Shown piece after piece: positions 35,696 to 44,585 of a stretch of DNA of 56,016 nt (position 1 is its first letter; every line of letters starts with the position of its first letter). The DNA is from Roseomonas sp. CECT 9278 (GTDB lineage Bacteria > Pseudomonadota > Alphaproteobacteria > Acetobacterales > Acetobacteraceae): positions 1 to 56,016 of the forward strand of contig NZ_CAKKLX010000031.1 of NCBI RefSeq assembly GCF_918698155.1, written 5' to 3'. The notes beneath the pieces are model-generated. The model saw only the letters and a program-made list of their open reading frames with translations. It did no database searches and had not been told where the DNA came from. The translations under genes were made by a program, and so were the position numbers.

Positions 35696-37291
35696 TCAGG
35701 ACTTCGAGACGCCCCAGAAGAACGGGATCGGCGCGCCGACCACGCCGGTGACGTTGCGCCGCCAGGCCTGGTAGGTCTTGTAGAAGCCGGTGGGCACGTA
35801 GGTGACGTGGTTCATCGCGGCGGTGTTCATCTCGGCCACCGCGGCCTTCTCGGCATCGAGGTTCGGCGCGTCGAACCACTTGTCGCGCGCGGCTTCCACC
35901 GCCCGGTCGGACGGCCAGCCGAACCACGCGCCATCGCCATGCGTGCGCAGCGCGAGGTAGGAGGACGGGTTCACGCAATCCGCCCCGGCATGCCAGGTGT
36001 GGAAGATGTGCCAGCCGCCCTGCCCCGGCGGCGTCTTGACCGCGCGGCGCTGGCCGACCGTGCCCCAATCGGTCGCGACGAAATCGACCCGCATGCCCAG
36101 CGAAACCAGCAGCGCGTTGGTCACCTCGCCCATCGCCTTCAGCGGCGCCTGGTCCTGGCCGACCAGCACCGTGATGGGCTGGCCGTTGTAGCCCGATTCC
36201 GCCAGCAGGCGCTTCGCGGCATCGAGGTTGCGCGGACCCTTCAGGATGTCGCCGCCGGCTTCCGTGTACAGCGGCGTGCCCGGCGTGAAGAAGGACGGCA
36301 GCGTCTGCCACAGGCTGCGGTCGTCGCCCACCACCGCCTGCATGTAGTCGGTCTGGCTGAGCGCCATGGCGACCGCACGACGCGCGCGCACGTCGTTGAA
36401 CGGCGCATGCAGGTGGTTCATGCGGAAGGAGCCGATATTGCCGAGCGGGTCGGCGATGTCGACCATGATGTTGCGGTTGCGGCGCAGCTGCGGAATGAGG
36501 TCGGTGAGAGGCGTCTCCCACCAGTCGATCTCGTTGTTCTGCAGCGCGGCCGAGGCGGTGGCCGGATCGGGCATGATGATCCACTCGATGCGGTCGACCA
36601 TGATGCGCTTGCCGCCGGCCAGCCAGGATGACGGCTCCTGGCGCGGCACGTAGCCGTCGAACTTCTCGAACACCGCCTTGGCGCCGGGCACCCATTCGTT
36701 GCGCACCAGGCGCATCGGGCCGGAGCCGATGAACTCGCTCACCTGCTGGAACGGATCGGTGCGCGCGATGCGTTCGGGCATGATGAAGGCCATCGGCGTG
36801 TTGTTCTTGCCGAGGGCGACCAGCATCTTCGGGTAGGGCGACTTCAGGCGCCAGCGGAAGGTGGTGTCGTCCACCGCGCTCACCGGTTCCTCCTGGATCG
36901 CGCGGATCATCTGGCCCATGCCATCGCGCACCGCCCAGCGGTTCAGGCTGGCGGCGACGTCGCGCGCGCGGACCGGCTCGCCGTCATGGAAGCGCAGGCC
37001 GGCGCGCAGCTTGAAGGTCCAGGTCTTGCCGTCGGCGGAGACTTCCTCGCTGTCGACCATCTGGCGCTGCGGCACCAGGTTGGCGTCGAAGCCATACAGC
37101 GTGTCCCACACCATGCAGGCGGCGTTGCGCACGACATACTGCGTGCCCCAGATCGGGTCGAAATTCGCGAGGTTCGCCTGCGGCACGAAGCGCAGCGTGC
37201 GCGCGGCGGCCCCCTGCGACAGCGCGGGCGCCGAGACGCCGCTGGTCGCGGCCACGCCGGCGCCAGCCTTGAGGAACGTCCTGCGGTCCAT
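35696..37291 (-). CDS. Family-5 solute-binding protein of the ABC transporter, paralog 1
   Basis: This 531-residue periplasmic SBP_bac_5 protein has a twin-arginine signal (MDRRTFLKAGAGVAATSG, then APALSQG). The mature part includes LRFVPQANLANFDPIWGTQY, LRAGLRFHDGEPVRARDVAA and GSGPMRLVRNEWVPGAKAV, hallmarks of DppA/OppA-type receptors. It is the closest of five paralogs to the permease genes (24-base gap) and so the likely core receptor. GGGAG is 7 bases before the ATG. A long inverted repeat lies upstream, between this gene and paralog 2. The ligand is unknown. Confidence 0.93.
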   Translation of the reverse strand: MDRRTFLKAGAGVAATSGVSAPALSQGAAARTLRFVPQANLANFDPIWGTQYVVRNAACMVWDTLYGFDANLVPQRQMVDSEEVSADGKTWTFKLRAGLRFHDGEPVRARDVAASLNRWAVRDGMGQMIRAIQEEPVSAVDDTTFRWRLKSPYPKMLVALGKNNTPMAFIMPERIARTDPFQQVSEFIGSGPMRLVRNEWVPGAKAVFEKFDGYVPRQEPSSWLAGGKRIMVDRIEWIIMPDPATASAALQNNEIDWWETPLTDLIPQLRRNRNIMVDIADPLGNIGSFRMNHLHAPFNDVRARRAVAMALSQTDYMQAVVGDDRSLWQTLPSFFTPGTPLYTEAGGDILKGPRNLDAAKRLLAESGYNGQPITVLVGQDQAPLKAMGEVTNALLVSLGMRVDFVATDWGTVGQRRAVKTPPGQGGWHIFHTWHAGADCVNPSSYLALRTHGDGAWFGWPSDRAVEAARDKWFDAPNLDAEKAAVAEMNTAAMNHVTYVPTGFYKTYQAWRRNVTGVVGAPIPFFWGVSKS

Positions 37292-37602
37292 TCACCGTCT
37301 CCCTGTTGTCCCTGGGCGGAGCCTTGCCTGCCCGGTTGGCGATCACATTGCATCAAACATGGGCGTGTCGCCAGCACCCCCGCCGGCGGTTGCGCCAGCG
37401 GGCCGTGCCCGCGCCCGGGCGCCCGGCACAGCGCAGCACGCGCCGTGCCACGCCTCGCTCAGCGACGGTTTGAGAATGCGCCGAGCGGCGCATTCTGCAG
37501 CCCGGCACCGGCCCTCTCGCCCACCCGGCCACCCATCCAGGATACTGTCGTTGGGTGGCCGGGTGGGGCAGAGGGCCGGTGCCGGCATTCTCAAACGGTC
37601 TC
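37292..37602. other. 311-base intergenic region holding a long inverted repeat
   Basis: This stretch lies between binding-protein paralogs 2 and 1. It holds the inverted repeat at 37464-37605 and the leader of paralog 1. Frames crossing it are repeat-derived; I see no gene. Confidence 0.6.
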
Positions 37603-37605
37603 TCA
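37464..37605 (-). repeat. Long inverted repeat after binding-protein paralog 2 (repeat family 2, copy 1)
   Basis: Inner arms 37502-37535 and 37552-37585 pair at 32 of 34 bases around a 16-base spacer. Outer arms GACGGTTTGAGAATG (37464-37478) and CATTCTCAAACGGTC (37586-37600) also pair. A further small hairpin GAATGCGCC-GAGC-GGCGCATTC sits at 37474-37495. The right end 37577-37605 recurs at 51069-51097 with one mismatch. In both places it contains the stop codon of the minus-strand gene. Confidence 0.88.
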
Positions 37606-39189
37606 GGTCTTGCCGATGTTCCAGAACACCGTCGCCGGCGCGCGGAAGGCGCCGGTCACGTTGCGCCGCCAGGCCGAGGGCTGCCAGTAGTAGCCGAGCG
37701 GGATGTAGTACATCGACTGCATCGCCTCGCGGTTCAGCGCCTCGGCGATGCGGCGGCTTTCACCGGCATCGCCGCCCTTCTCGACCCATTCGGCGCGCAG
37801 GCGCTCGACCTCCGGCACGTCGGGCCAGCCGAACCAGGCCTGTGCCGCATTGGCGCGCAGGAACAGGTGGAAAACGGGCAGCGCAAGCGACTGCCCGGAG
37901 GAGGTCGTGTGGATGATCGACCAGCCGCCGCGCTCGACCGGTTCGCGCGAGGTGCGCCGCTGCACCAGCGTGCCCCAGTCGGCCGAGATGAGTTCGAGGT
38001 TCATCCCCAGCCGCCGCAGGATATCGGCGGTGACCAGCGACAGCGCGTTGATCTGCGGGTAGTCGCCCGGCGCGATCAGCACCACCTTCTCGCCATTGTA
38101 GCCGGCGGCCGCGAGTGCGGCCTTCGCGCGTTCGATGTTGCGGACCTTCAGCGCATCCGAACCGACATCGTTGGCGAGCGGCGTGTCGCAGGTGAACACG
38201 CCTTCGCACACGCTCCAGCCGGCCGGATCGTCACCGGCGACCGAGCGCAGATAGTCGCGCTGGTCCACCGCCATGGCGACGGCACGGCGGATGGCGGGAT
38301 TGTTGAAGGGCGGCTGCAGCGTGTTGAACCGCGCGATGCCGTAGGTGCCGTCCTGCAGGCGCTGTTCCACCACCACGTTGCGGTTGCGCCGGAGCATCGG
38401 CAGCAGATCGTGCAGCGGGTATTCCCAGTAGTCCTGCTCGCCCTGCGCGATGGCGTTCGCGCTGGTGGCGGGGTCGGTGATGATGGTCCATTCGACCTTG
38501 TCGATGCGCGGCACGCGCCCGCCGGCCAGGCCGTCCACCGCTTCGTCGCGCGGCACGTAGCGGTCGTTCTTCGCCCAGGCGGCGCGCTGGCCGGGGTTCC
38601 ATTCATCGGCCAGGAAGCGGAAGGGGCCGGAGCCGATGGTGTCGCGGATCTGCGTGAAGGCATCGGTGCGCGCGATGCGCTCGGGCATCACGAAGCAGGG
38701 GAACTGGGTTTGGCCCAGCGCCATGATCAGCAGCGGCGTGGGGCGATGCAGGCGGAAGCGGAAGCGGGTGTCGTCGATCGCCTCGATCGCCGCGACATTG
38801 GCCGACAGCACCTGCATGAAGGGGTCGCGCCGGCGCCAGCGCTCGATGGAGGCGACGCAGTCCTTGGCCAGCACGCGTTCGCCGTCGTGGAACATCAGGC
38901 CGGGGCGCAGCGTGAAGGTCCAGGTGAGCTGGTCCTGGCTGACGTCCCAGCCCTGCGCCATCTGGGGCTTCACTTCGCCCTTGGCATCCGTGGCGCAGAT
39001 CTGGTCGTAGATCATGAAGGCGTTGTTGCGGGTGACCACCGCGGTGGTCCAGACCGGATCCAGGCTGGTGAGGTTGGCCTGCGGGATGACGCGCAGCGTG
39101 CGCGCCGCGGCGCCCTGCGACAGCGCGGGGGCGTTCACGCCGGCGGCGGCGATGCCCGCGCCGGCGCCCAGGAAGGTCCTGCGTTCCAT
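37603..39189 (-). CDS. Family-5 solute-binding protein, paralog 2
   Basis: This 528-residue SBP_bac_5 protein has signal [20 protein letters not shown] and a mature start nearly the same as paralog 1 (APALSQGAAARTLRVIPQAN). Family segments include LRPGLMFHDGERVLAKDCVA and GSGPFRFLADEWNPGQRAAW. It has several cysteines in the ligand-binding lobe (CEGVFTCDTPL) that the others lack, which may mark a different ligand. It is 14 bases downstream of paralog 3, so the two are surely co-transcribed. Its stop codon lies inside the conserved end of repeat family 2. Confidence 0.93.
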   Translation of the reverse strand: MERRTFLGAGAGIAAAGVNAPALSQGAAARTLRVIPQANLTSLDPVWTTAVVTRNNAFMIYDQICATDAKGEVKPQMAQGWDVSQDQLTWTFTLRPGLMFHDGERVLAKDCVASIERWRRRDPFMQVLSANVAAIEAIDDTRFRFRLHRPTPLLIMALGQTQFPCFVMPERIARTDAFTQIRDTIGSGPFRFLADEWNPGQRAAWAKNDRYVPRDEAVDGLAGGRVPRIDKVEWTIITDPATSANAIAQGEQDYWEYPLHDLLPMLRRNRNVVVEQRLQDGTYGIARFNTLQPPFNNPAIRRAVAMAVDQRDYLRSVAGDDPAGWSVCEGVFTCDTPLANDVGSDALKVRNIERAKAALAAAGYNGEKVVLIAPGDYPQINALSLVTADILRRLGMNLELISADWGTLVQRRTSREPVERGGWSIIHTTSSGQSLALPVFHLFLRANAAQAWFGWPDVPEVERLRAEWVEKGGDAGESRRIAEALNREAMQSMYYIPLGYYWQPSAWRRNVTGAFRAPATVFWNIGKT

Positions 39190-39203
39190 GCTGCTTCTCC
39201 CGC

Positions 39204-40796
39204 TCACGTCCGCCGCAGGTTCCAGAACAGCGCGAGGCCAGGCACGCGCCCGGTCAGGTTGCGCTTGATGGCCGTCATGGACAGGTAGGCGCCGACCGGC
39301 ACGTAGGGCAATTCGTCCATCGCGACGGTCTGCATCTCGCGCGCCAGGCGTTGTTCGGTGGCGAGGTCGGGGGCGTCGAACCAGGCGTCGCGCAGTTCCT
39401 CGATGCGCGGCGCCGAGGGCCAGCCGAACCACGCCTGCGGGCCATTGCCGCGCAGCGGGAAATGCGCCGCCGGGTCGGCGAAATCCACCGAGGAGAAGGC
39501 GGTGAACAGCATCGACCAGCCGCCGCGCTCCACCGGCTCGCGCGAGGTGCGCCGCTGCACCGTGGTGCCCCAGTCGGTCAGCACGATGTCGGCGTTGAAG
39601 CCCAGGCGGCGCACCAGGTCGGCACCCACCTGCGTCATCGCCGAGGGGGCCAGGATGTCGGTCGGGCCGATCAGGCGCATCGGCTGGTTGGTGTAGCCGG
39701 CCTCGCGCATCAGCGCCTTCGCGCGGTCGACGCTGCGCGGGCCGGTCAGCGGGCCGAGGCCGGCATCGTTCGCCAGCGGCGTGCCCGGCGTGAACATGCC
39801 GACACCGGTGCGGTAGATGGCCGGGTCGGTGCCGACCACCGCCTGCATGAAATCCTCCTGCGCGATGGCGGGCAGGATGGCCTGGCGCAGACGCTTGTCG
39901 TTGAAGGGTGCGTGCAGGTGGTTGAAGCGCAGGATGCCGGTGAGTGGCAGCGGGTCGATCGCCTCGATAGCGATGGCGCGGTTGCGGCGCAGCAGCTGCT
40001 GGATCTCCGGCGGCGGCTGCTCGTACCAGTCGATCTCGCCGGTCTGGAGCGCGGCGGCGGCGGTCGCGGCATCGACGATGATGTTCCATTCGACGCGGTC
40101 GAAATGCGCGACCTTGGGGCCGGCGGTCAGGCTCGGCGTGCCGGAGGCGACCGGCACGTAGTCGGCGAAGCGTTCGTACACCACCAGCGAGCCGGAATTG
40201 TATTCGTCGGCCTTGAAGCGGAAGGGGCCGGAGCCGATCGCCTCGCGCACCTGCTGGAAGGGGTCGGTGCGCGCCAGGCGCTCGGGCATGATGAAGGCCG
40301 GGCTGTTGGAGACCTGGCCCAGCGCCTTGAACAGCAGCGGGAAGGGCCGCTTCAGCTTGAAGCGCAGGCGGCGGTCATCGACCACCTCCAGCGCATCGAC
40401 CACGGTCTCGAGCTTCTGGCCGAACGGATTGCGCTTCATCCAGCGCGTGATGGAAGGCACCACGTCCTGCGCGCGCACGGGTTCGCCGTCGTGGAACTTC
40501 AGCCCCGGGCGCAGGGTGATGGTGACGGTCCTGCCGCCATCGTCGAGCACATGACCCTCGGCCATCTGCGGCTGCGGGGCGAAGTTGGCGTCCAGCCCGT
40601 ACAGGCTGTCGTAGATCATGTGCCCGTGGTTGCGGGTGATGTTCGCGGTGGTCCAGATCGGGTCGAGGCTGGTGAGGTTCGCCTGCGGCACCATCTTGAG
40701 CACGCGGGTGGCGGGCGCCTGGGCGGTGGCGATGCGCGGCAATGCGCCCACGGCTCCCGCAGCCGCGGTGCCCCGCAGCAGGTCACGACGATTCAT
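39204..40796 (-). CDS. Family-5 solute-binding protein, paralog 3
   Basis: This 530-residue SBP_bac_5 protein has signal MNRRDLLRGTAAAGAVGALP and mature LKMVPQANLTSLDPIWTTAN. Family segments are LRPGLKFHDGEPVRAQDVVP, GSGPFRFKADEYNSGSLVVY and RTSREPVERGGWSMLFTAFS. GGGAG is 6 bases before the ATG. It is adjacent to paralog 2 (14 bases). Upstream, towards paralog 4, is copy C of the three-hairpin repeat and a terminator. The ligand is unknown. Confidence 0.93.
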   Translation of the reverse strand: MNRRDLLRGTAAAGAVGALPRIATAQAPATRVLKMVPQANLTSLDPIWTTANITRNHGHMIYDSLYGLDANFAPQPQMAEGHVLDDGGRTVTITLRPGLKFHDGEPVRAQDVVPSITRWMKRNPFGQKLETVVDALEVVDDRRLRFKLKRPFPLLFKALGQVSNSPAFIMPERLARTDPFQQVREAIGSGPFRFKADEYNSGSLVVYERFADYVPVASGTPSLTAGPKVAHFDRVEWNIIVDAATAAAALQTGEIDWYEQPPPEIQQLLRRNRAIAIEAIDPLPLTGILRFNHLHAPFNDKRLRQAILPAIAQEDFMQAVVGTDPAIYRTGVGMFTPGTPLANDAGLGPLTGPRSVDRAKALMREAGYTNQPMRLIGPTDILAPSAMTQVGADLVRRLGFNADIVLTDWGTTVQRRTSREPVERGGWSMLFTAFSSVDFADPAAHFPLRGNGPQAWFGWPSAPRIEELRDAWFDAPDLATEQRLAREMQTVAMDELPYVPVGAYLSMTAIKRNLTGRVPGLALFWNLRRT

Positions 40797-40892
40797 GGTG
40801 GTCTCCCAGCCTTCAGAAGCCGCCATCTGAACAGCCGAAGCCGCGAACGGCAAGCCGCATGCCCCACGCCGCCCCACAAGGCCCTCCCTTGC

Positions 40893-41022
40893 GGATCGTG
40901 CTGCTGCACGATCCGGGAGCGCAAGGCGCGACCGCGCCCGACCCGCCAGCCGCGCCGGGTGCGTCAGTCCATGGCGCCCAGGCAAGCCGGCCGGATGGCC
41001 GGGGCCCGCCGCCTGAGGGCGC
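40893..41022 (-). repeat. Three-hairpin intergenic repeat, copy C (inverted)
   Basis: Read on the minus strand it has the same order as copies A and B: a GGCC-rich hairpin with loop ATCC, then GGGCGCGGTCGCGCC (40939-40925), then GGATCGTG-CAGCAG-CACGATCC (40914-40893). It follows directly after the terminator of binding-protein paralog 4, in the same sense as that gene. Confidence 0.8.
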
Positions 41023-41024
41023 AC

Positions 41025-41055
41025 AAAAAGCCCAGCGGGGCTTCAGCCCCGCTGG
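41025..41055 (-). terminator. Terminator overlapping the stop codon of paralog 4
   Basis: On the minus strand an 11-base-pair perfect stem (41055-41045 with 41042-41032) is followed by GGGC and TTTTT at 41029-41025. The TGA stop codon (41045-41043) lies in the top of the hairpin and its loop, so terminating ribosomes would cover the structure. Confidence 0.75.
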
Positions 41056-42620
41056 ATGTTCCAGAACACCGGCAGGCCCTTCAGCATGCCCGACAGCCCG
41101 CGCCGATAGGCGGTCGCCTGGAAGTACTGGCCCAGCGGCAGGTAGGGCGCCTCGCGCAGCGCCTCGGCCTGCAGCTCGCGCGCGATGCGCTGCTCGGCCT
41201 CGAGGTTCGGCGCATCGAACCACTGGCTTCGCAGCTCCTCCATCTTCGCCATGGTCGGCCAGCCGAACCAGGCGCGGTCCCCGGTGCCGCGCAGCGCCTG
41301 GTTCACCCCGGGGTTCATCATGTCGAGCCCGGTCCAGAAGGTGAAGAACATCGACCAGCCGCCGCGCTCGGGCGGCTCGCGCCGGGCGCGGCGCTGCACC
41401 AGCGCGGACCATTCGGCGGACACCAGCTCGACCTCCAGGCCGACGCGCTGCAGTGTCTCGGCACCGACCCGCGCCAGCGCCGCGAGCGTGGGGAAATCGG
41501 TGGCGGCGAGCAGCACCACCTTCTCCCCGCCATAGCCGGCTTCCGAGAGTTCGCGCTTCACGCGATCGGGGTCGCGCGCCGAGGTCAGCGCCGCCAGCCC
41601 CGCATCATTCGCCAGCGGCGTGCCGGGCGGGAAGATGCCGATGTCGTCGCGCCACAGGCTGCGATCCGCGCCGACCACCGCGGCCATGAAGGCATCCTGG
41701 TCGATCGCGCCCAGCAGGGCGCGGCGGATCGCGGGCTTGTCGAAGGGCGGGTGCAGCGCGTTGAAGCGCGCCATGCCGATGAAGCCGACCGGGTCGGGCA
41801 CCTCCAGCACCACGCCGCGGTTGCGCCGCAGCGTGGCCTGCGTCTCGGCCAACGGGTTCTCCCACCAATCGACGTCGCCATTGCCCAGCGCCGTCGCCGC
41901 GCTGGCGGCGTCCGGCATCACGTGCCATTCGACGCGGTCGAAATGCACGCGCTTGGGGCCCGCGGTCCAGCTCGGGATGCCCTCGGCGCGCGGCACGTAG
42001 TCGGCGAAGCGGTCATAGACCACGCGGGTGCCGGGGATGCGTTCGCGGAAGCGGAAGGGGCCGGAGCCGATGATCTCGGCGACGGGGCGCGCCGGGTCGG
42101 TGGCGGCCAGGCGCTCGGGCATGATGAAGCAGACCGGCGCGGAGGGCTTGGCCAGCGCCGCGAACAATTGCGGGAAGGGCCGCGACAGGCGGAACAGGAT
42201 GGTGCCGTCGTCGGGGGCCGAGAGGTCCTCGGTGCGCGCCATCAGCACTTGGCCGAGCGGGTCGCGCGCCGCCCAGCGGCGGATCGATGCCACGCAATCC
42301 GCGCCGCGCACCGGCGTGCCGTCGTGGAACTTCAGGCCTTCGCGCAGGCGGATGGTGACGTGCCGGCCGTCCTGCGCGACCTGGTGGCCCTCGGCCATCT
42401 GGGGATCGGGCTGGTAGTCCTGGTTGAATCCGTACAGCGTGTCCCACACCGCATAGCCGTGGTAGCGCGCGACATTGGCGGTGGTGACGATGGGGTCGAG
42501 CACCGCCAGGTCGGATTGCGGGACGAATTTCAGCACGCGCGCCGCGCCGGTGGTGCCCTGCCCCAGCGCGGGGCGCGCCAGCGTGAGGGCCGCGGCGGCG
42601 AGGAGGTGGCGTCGCTGCAT
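41043..42620 (-). CDS. Family-5 solute-binding protein, paralog 4
   Basis: This SBP_bac_5 protein of about 525 residues has a signal MQRRHLLAAAALTLARPALG and mature LKFVPQSDLAVLDPIVTTAN. Family segments are LREGLKFHDGTPVRGADCVA and GSGPFRFRERIPGTRVVY. ATG 42635 is an alternative start; 42620 gives the N-terminus most like the other paralogs and has GGAA 7 bases upstream. The last codons form one arm of a terminator. The ligand is unknown; the hinge and lobe sequences differ clearly from paralogs 1-3. Confidence 0.92.
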   Translation of the reverse strand: MQRRHLLAAAALTLARPALGQGTTGAARVLKFVPQSDLAVLDPIVTTANVARYHGYAVWDTLYGFNQDYQPDPQMAEGHQVAQDGRHVTIRLREGLKFHDGTPVRGADCVASIRRWAARDPLGQVLMARTEDLSAPDDGTILFRLSRPFPQLFAALAKPSAPVCFIMPERLAATDPARPVAEIIGSGPFRFRERIPGTRVVYDRFADYVPRAEGIPSWTAGPKRVHFDRVEWHVMPDAASAATALGNGDVDWWENPLAETQATLRRNRGVVLEVPDPVGFIGMARFNALHPPFDKPAIRRALLGAIDQDAFMAAVVGADRSLWRDDIGIFPPGTPLANDAGLAALTSARDPDRVKRELSEAGYGGEKVVLLAATDFPTLAALARVGAETLQRVGLEVELVSAEWSALVQRRARREPPERGGWSMFFTFWTGLDMMNPGVNQALRGTGDRAWFGWPTMAKMEELRSQWFDAPNLEAEQRIARELQAEALREAPYLPLGQYFQATAYRRGLSGMLKGLPVFWNIQRG

Positions 42621-42811
42621 CGTGGGGTTCCGCATCGCGGCCGCAGTCTCCATCAGATCGGCCGGCGCCGCGCAAGAGGCGGCGGGCGTCACGGCCATCA
42701 GGGTTGCGGCATGAGGCCGCGCCTCATGCCGAGCGCCCGAATGGGCGCCGCCGGGAGTCCGGCGAAGCCCAGGGCCGCGGATGCGGCCCGCCCGGCGTTC
42801 GAGGGCGTGCC

Positions 42812-42853
42812 AAAACACGAACCCATCGGGCGCCGCGGGCGGAGGATGGGTTC
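42812..42853 (-). terminator. Hairpin and T-tract at the stop codon of paralog 5
   Basis: On the minus strand, GAACCCATC (42853-42845) pairs with GATGGGTTC (42827-42819) over a 17-base loop, followed by GTG and TTTT at 42815-42812. The first arm begins within the TGA stop codon (42854-42852). The T-tract is short and the loop long, so termination may be partial. Confidence 0.5.
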
Positions 42854-44456
42854 ACCCGCGCCGCACGTTCCAGAACAGCGGCGGCTGGCCCTTCAACATG
42901 CCCGTGAGGTTCCGCCGGAAGGCGGTGGGCTGGTAGTACATGCCGGTGGGCACGTAGGGCACTTCGTCGAAGGCGATGCGCTGCATCTCGGTCGTCGCGG
43001 CCTTGGCGGCGGCGTCGTCCGGGGCGTCGAACCAGGCATTGCGCTGGGTCTCCAGCGCCGGGATGGTCGGCCAGCCGGCCCAGGCATTGTCGCCATGGCC
43101 GCGGATCGAGGCGTGGCTGGCGGGGTTCCAGTGGTCGACGCCACTCCAGAAGGTGAAGAAGCCGGACCAGCCGCCCTGTTCGAGTGGGTTCTTGCTGGCG
43201 CGGCGCGCCACCAGCGTGCCCCAGTCGGTGCTGACCAGGTCGACGTTGAAGCCCATGCGGCGGAACAGGTCCGCCCCCACCAGGGACGCCGCGTTGATCG
43301 AGGCGAGGTCGGTCGCGTTCAGCAGCACCAGCTTGGCACCCATCGCGCCGGCGGCCTGCAATTCGGCGCGCGCGGCGTCGATCGACTTCTTCAGCCGGTC
43401 GAGTCCGACCGTCGAGGCGGAGGGCGATTCGGGCGCGAAATACCCGATCCCCTCGCGCTTGAGGTTGGCATAGCCCGGCGCGGTGGCGTCGCCGATCACC
43501 GCGGTCATGAAGTCGATCTGGTTGATCGCGGTGATGACGGTGCGGCGCACGGCGGGGTTGTTGAACGGCGCGGTCAGGTGGTTGGGGCGGAAGATGCCGA
43601 TCAGCCCGGTGGCGTTGATGACATCCACGCCGATGGCGCGGTTACGCGCCACCAGCGGCAGCAGGTCGGCGGTGGGCTGCTCCCACCAGTCGATCTCGCC
43701 CGATTGCAGCGCCGCGGCGGCGGTCGAGGCATCGGGGATGATCTTCCATTCCACGCGGTCGAAATGCGCGACCTTGGGGCCCGCGGTCATCGACGGCGTG
43801 CCATTGGGCACCGGCACGTAGTCGGCATTGCGGACATAGGCCAGCGACGAACCGGGCACCCATTCATTCTGCACGAAGCGGAAGGGGCCGGAGCCCACGG
43901 CCTCGGTGATGTTGGTGAAGGGGTCCACGTTCGCCAGGCGCTCGGGCATGATGAACAGGCAGGATGTCGTGACCTTGCTGAAGGCCTCGATCATCTTGGG
44001 GAAGGCGCGGTTCAGGCGGATCGAGAAGACGCGGTCGCTGTCCTCGGTCATGTCGGCGACGCGGGCCATCAGTTCCTGGCCGAAGGCGTCGCGGCGGCCC
44101 CAGCGCCTGATGGAGGCGACGCAGTCGCGCCCGCGCACCGGCGTGCCGTCGTGGAACTTCAGCCCCTCGCGCAGGGTGAAGCGCCAGAGCAGGCCGTTAT
44201 TCTCGGTCACATGGCCCTGGACCATCTGCGGCACGGGTTCGAACTTGTCGTTCATGCCATAGAGCTGGTCGTAGACCAGGAAGGCGTGGTCGCGCGCGAT
44301 GAAGGCGGTGTTGGTGAACGGGTCGATGTTCGGGATATTGGCGTGCGGCACGTAGCGCAGCGTGCGGGCCGCGGCCGGCTGGGCGATGGCGAAGCGCGGG
44401 AGCGTGGCGGCGGTGGCGCCGGCCGCGGCGCCGGCCAGCAGGTCGCGTCGGAACAT
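42852..44456 (-). CDS. Family-5 solute-binding protein, paralog 5
   Basis: This 534-residue SBP_bac_5 protein is the first transcribed of the five. The signal is MFRRDLLAGAAAGATAATLP. The mature part has LRYVPHANIPNIDPFTNTAF, LREGLKFHDGTPVRGRDCVA and GSGPFRFVQNEWVPGSSLAY. It is the most divergent paralog in the N-terminal lobe. About 130 bases separate it from the divergent gtrA-like gene, which is where the promoter of the whole array would be expected. I do not see a clear promoter there. Confidence 0.93.
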   Translation of the reverse strand: MFRRDLLAGAAAGATAATLPRFAIAQPAAARTLRYVPHANIPNIDPFTNTAFIARDHAFLVYDQLYGMNDKFEPVPQMVQGHVTENNGLLWRFTLREGLKFHDGTPVRGRDCVASIRRWGRRDAFGQELMARVADMTEDSDRVFSIRLNRAFPKMIEAFSKVTTSCLFIMPERLANVDPFTNITEAVGSGPFRFVQNEWVPGSSLAYVRNADYVPVPNGTPSMTAGPKVAHFDRVEWKIIPDASTAAAALQSGEIDWWEQPTADLLPLVARNRAIGVDVINATGLIGIFRPNHLTAPFNNPAVRRTVITAINQIDFMTAVIGDATAPGYANLKREGIGYFAPESPSASTVGLDRLKKSIDAARAELQAAGAMGAKLVLLNATDLASINAASLVGADLFRRMGFNVDLVSTDWGTLVARRASKNPLEQGGWSGFFTFWSGVDHWNPASHASIRGHGDNAWAGWPTIPALETQRNAWFDAPDDAAAKAATTEMQRIAFDEVPYVPTGMYYQPTAFRRNLTGMLKGQPPLFWNVRRG

Positions 44457-44585
44457 GCGGGGTGTCTCTCTCGGAAGGGTGAAGCCGGGGCGACCTTAGC
44501 CGGCGGCGGGCGGGCGATCCAGCGCGGCCCGATGGCCCGCCGCGCACGGGTGGGCAAGCCGGCGCGGGCGCCGTAAAGGGCGGGC

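Noticed and set aside
39351..44576. A 1741-codon open frame on the plus strand opposite the receptor array
   Set aside because: It is exactly antisense to several real SBP genes, is rich in Arg, His, Gln, Gly and Ala, and has no domain. Long antisense frames are common in such GC-rich DNA.
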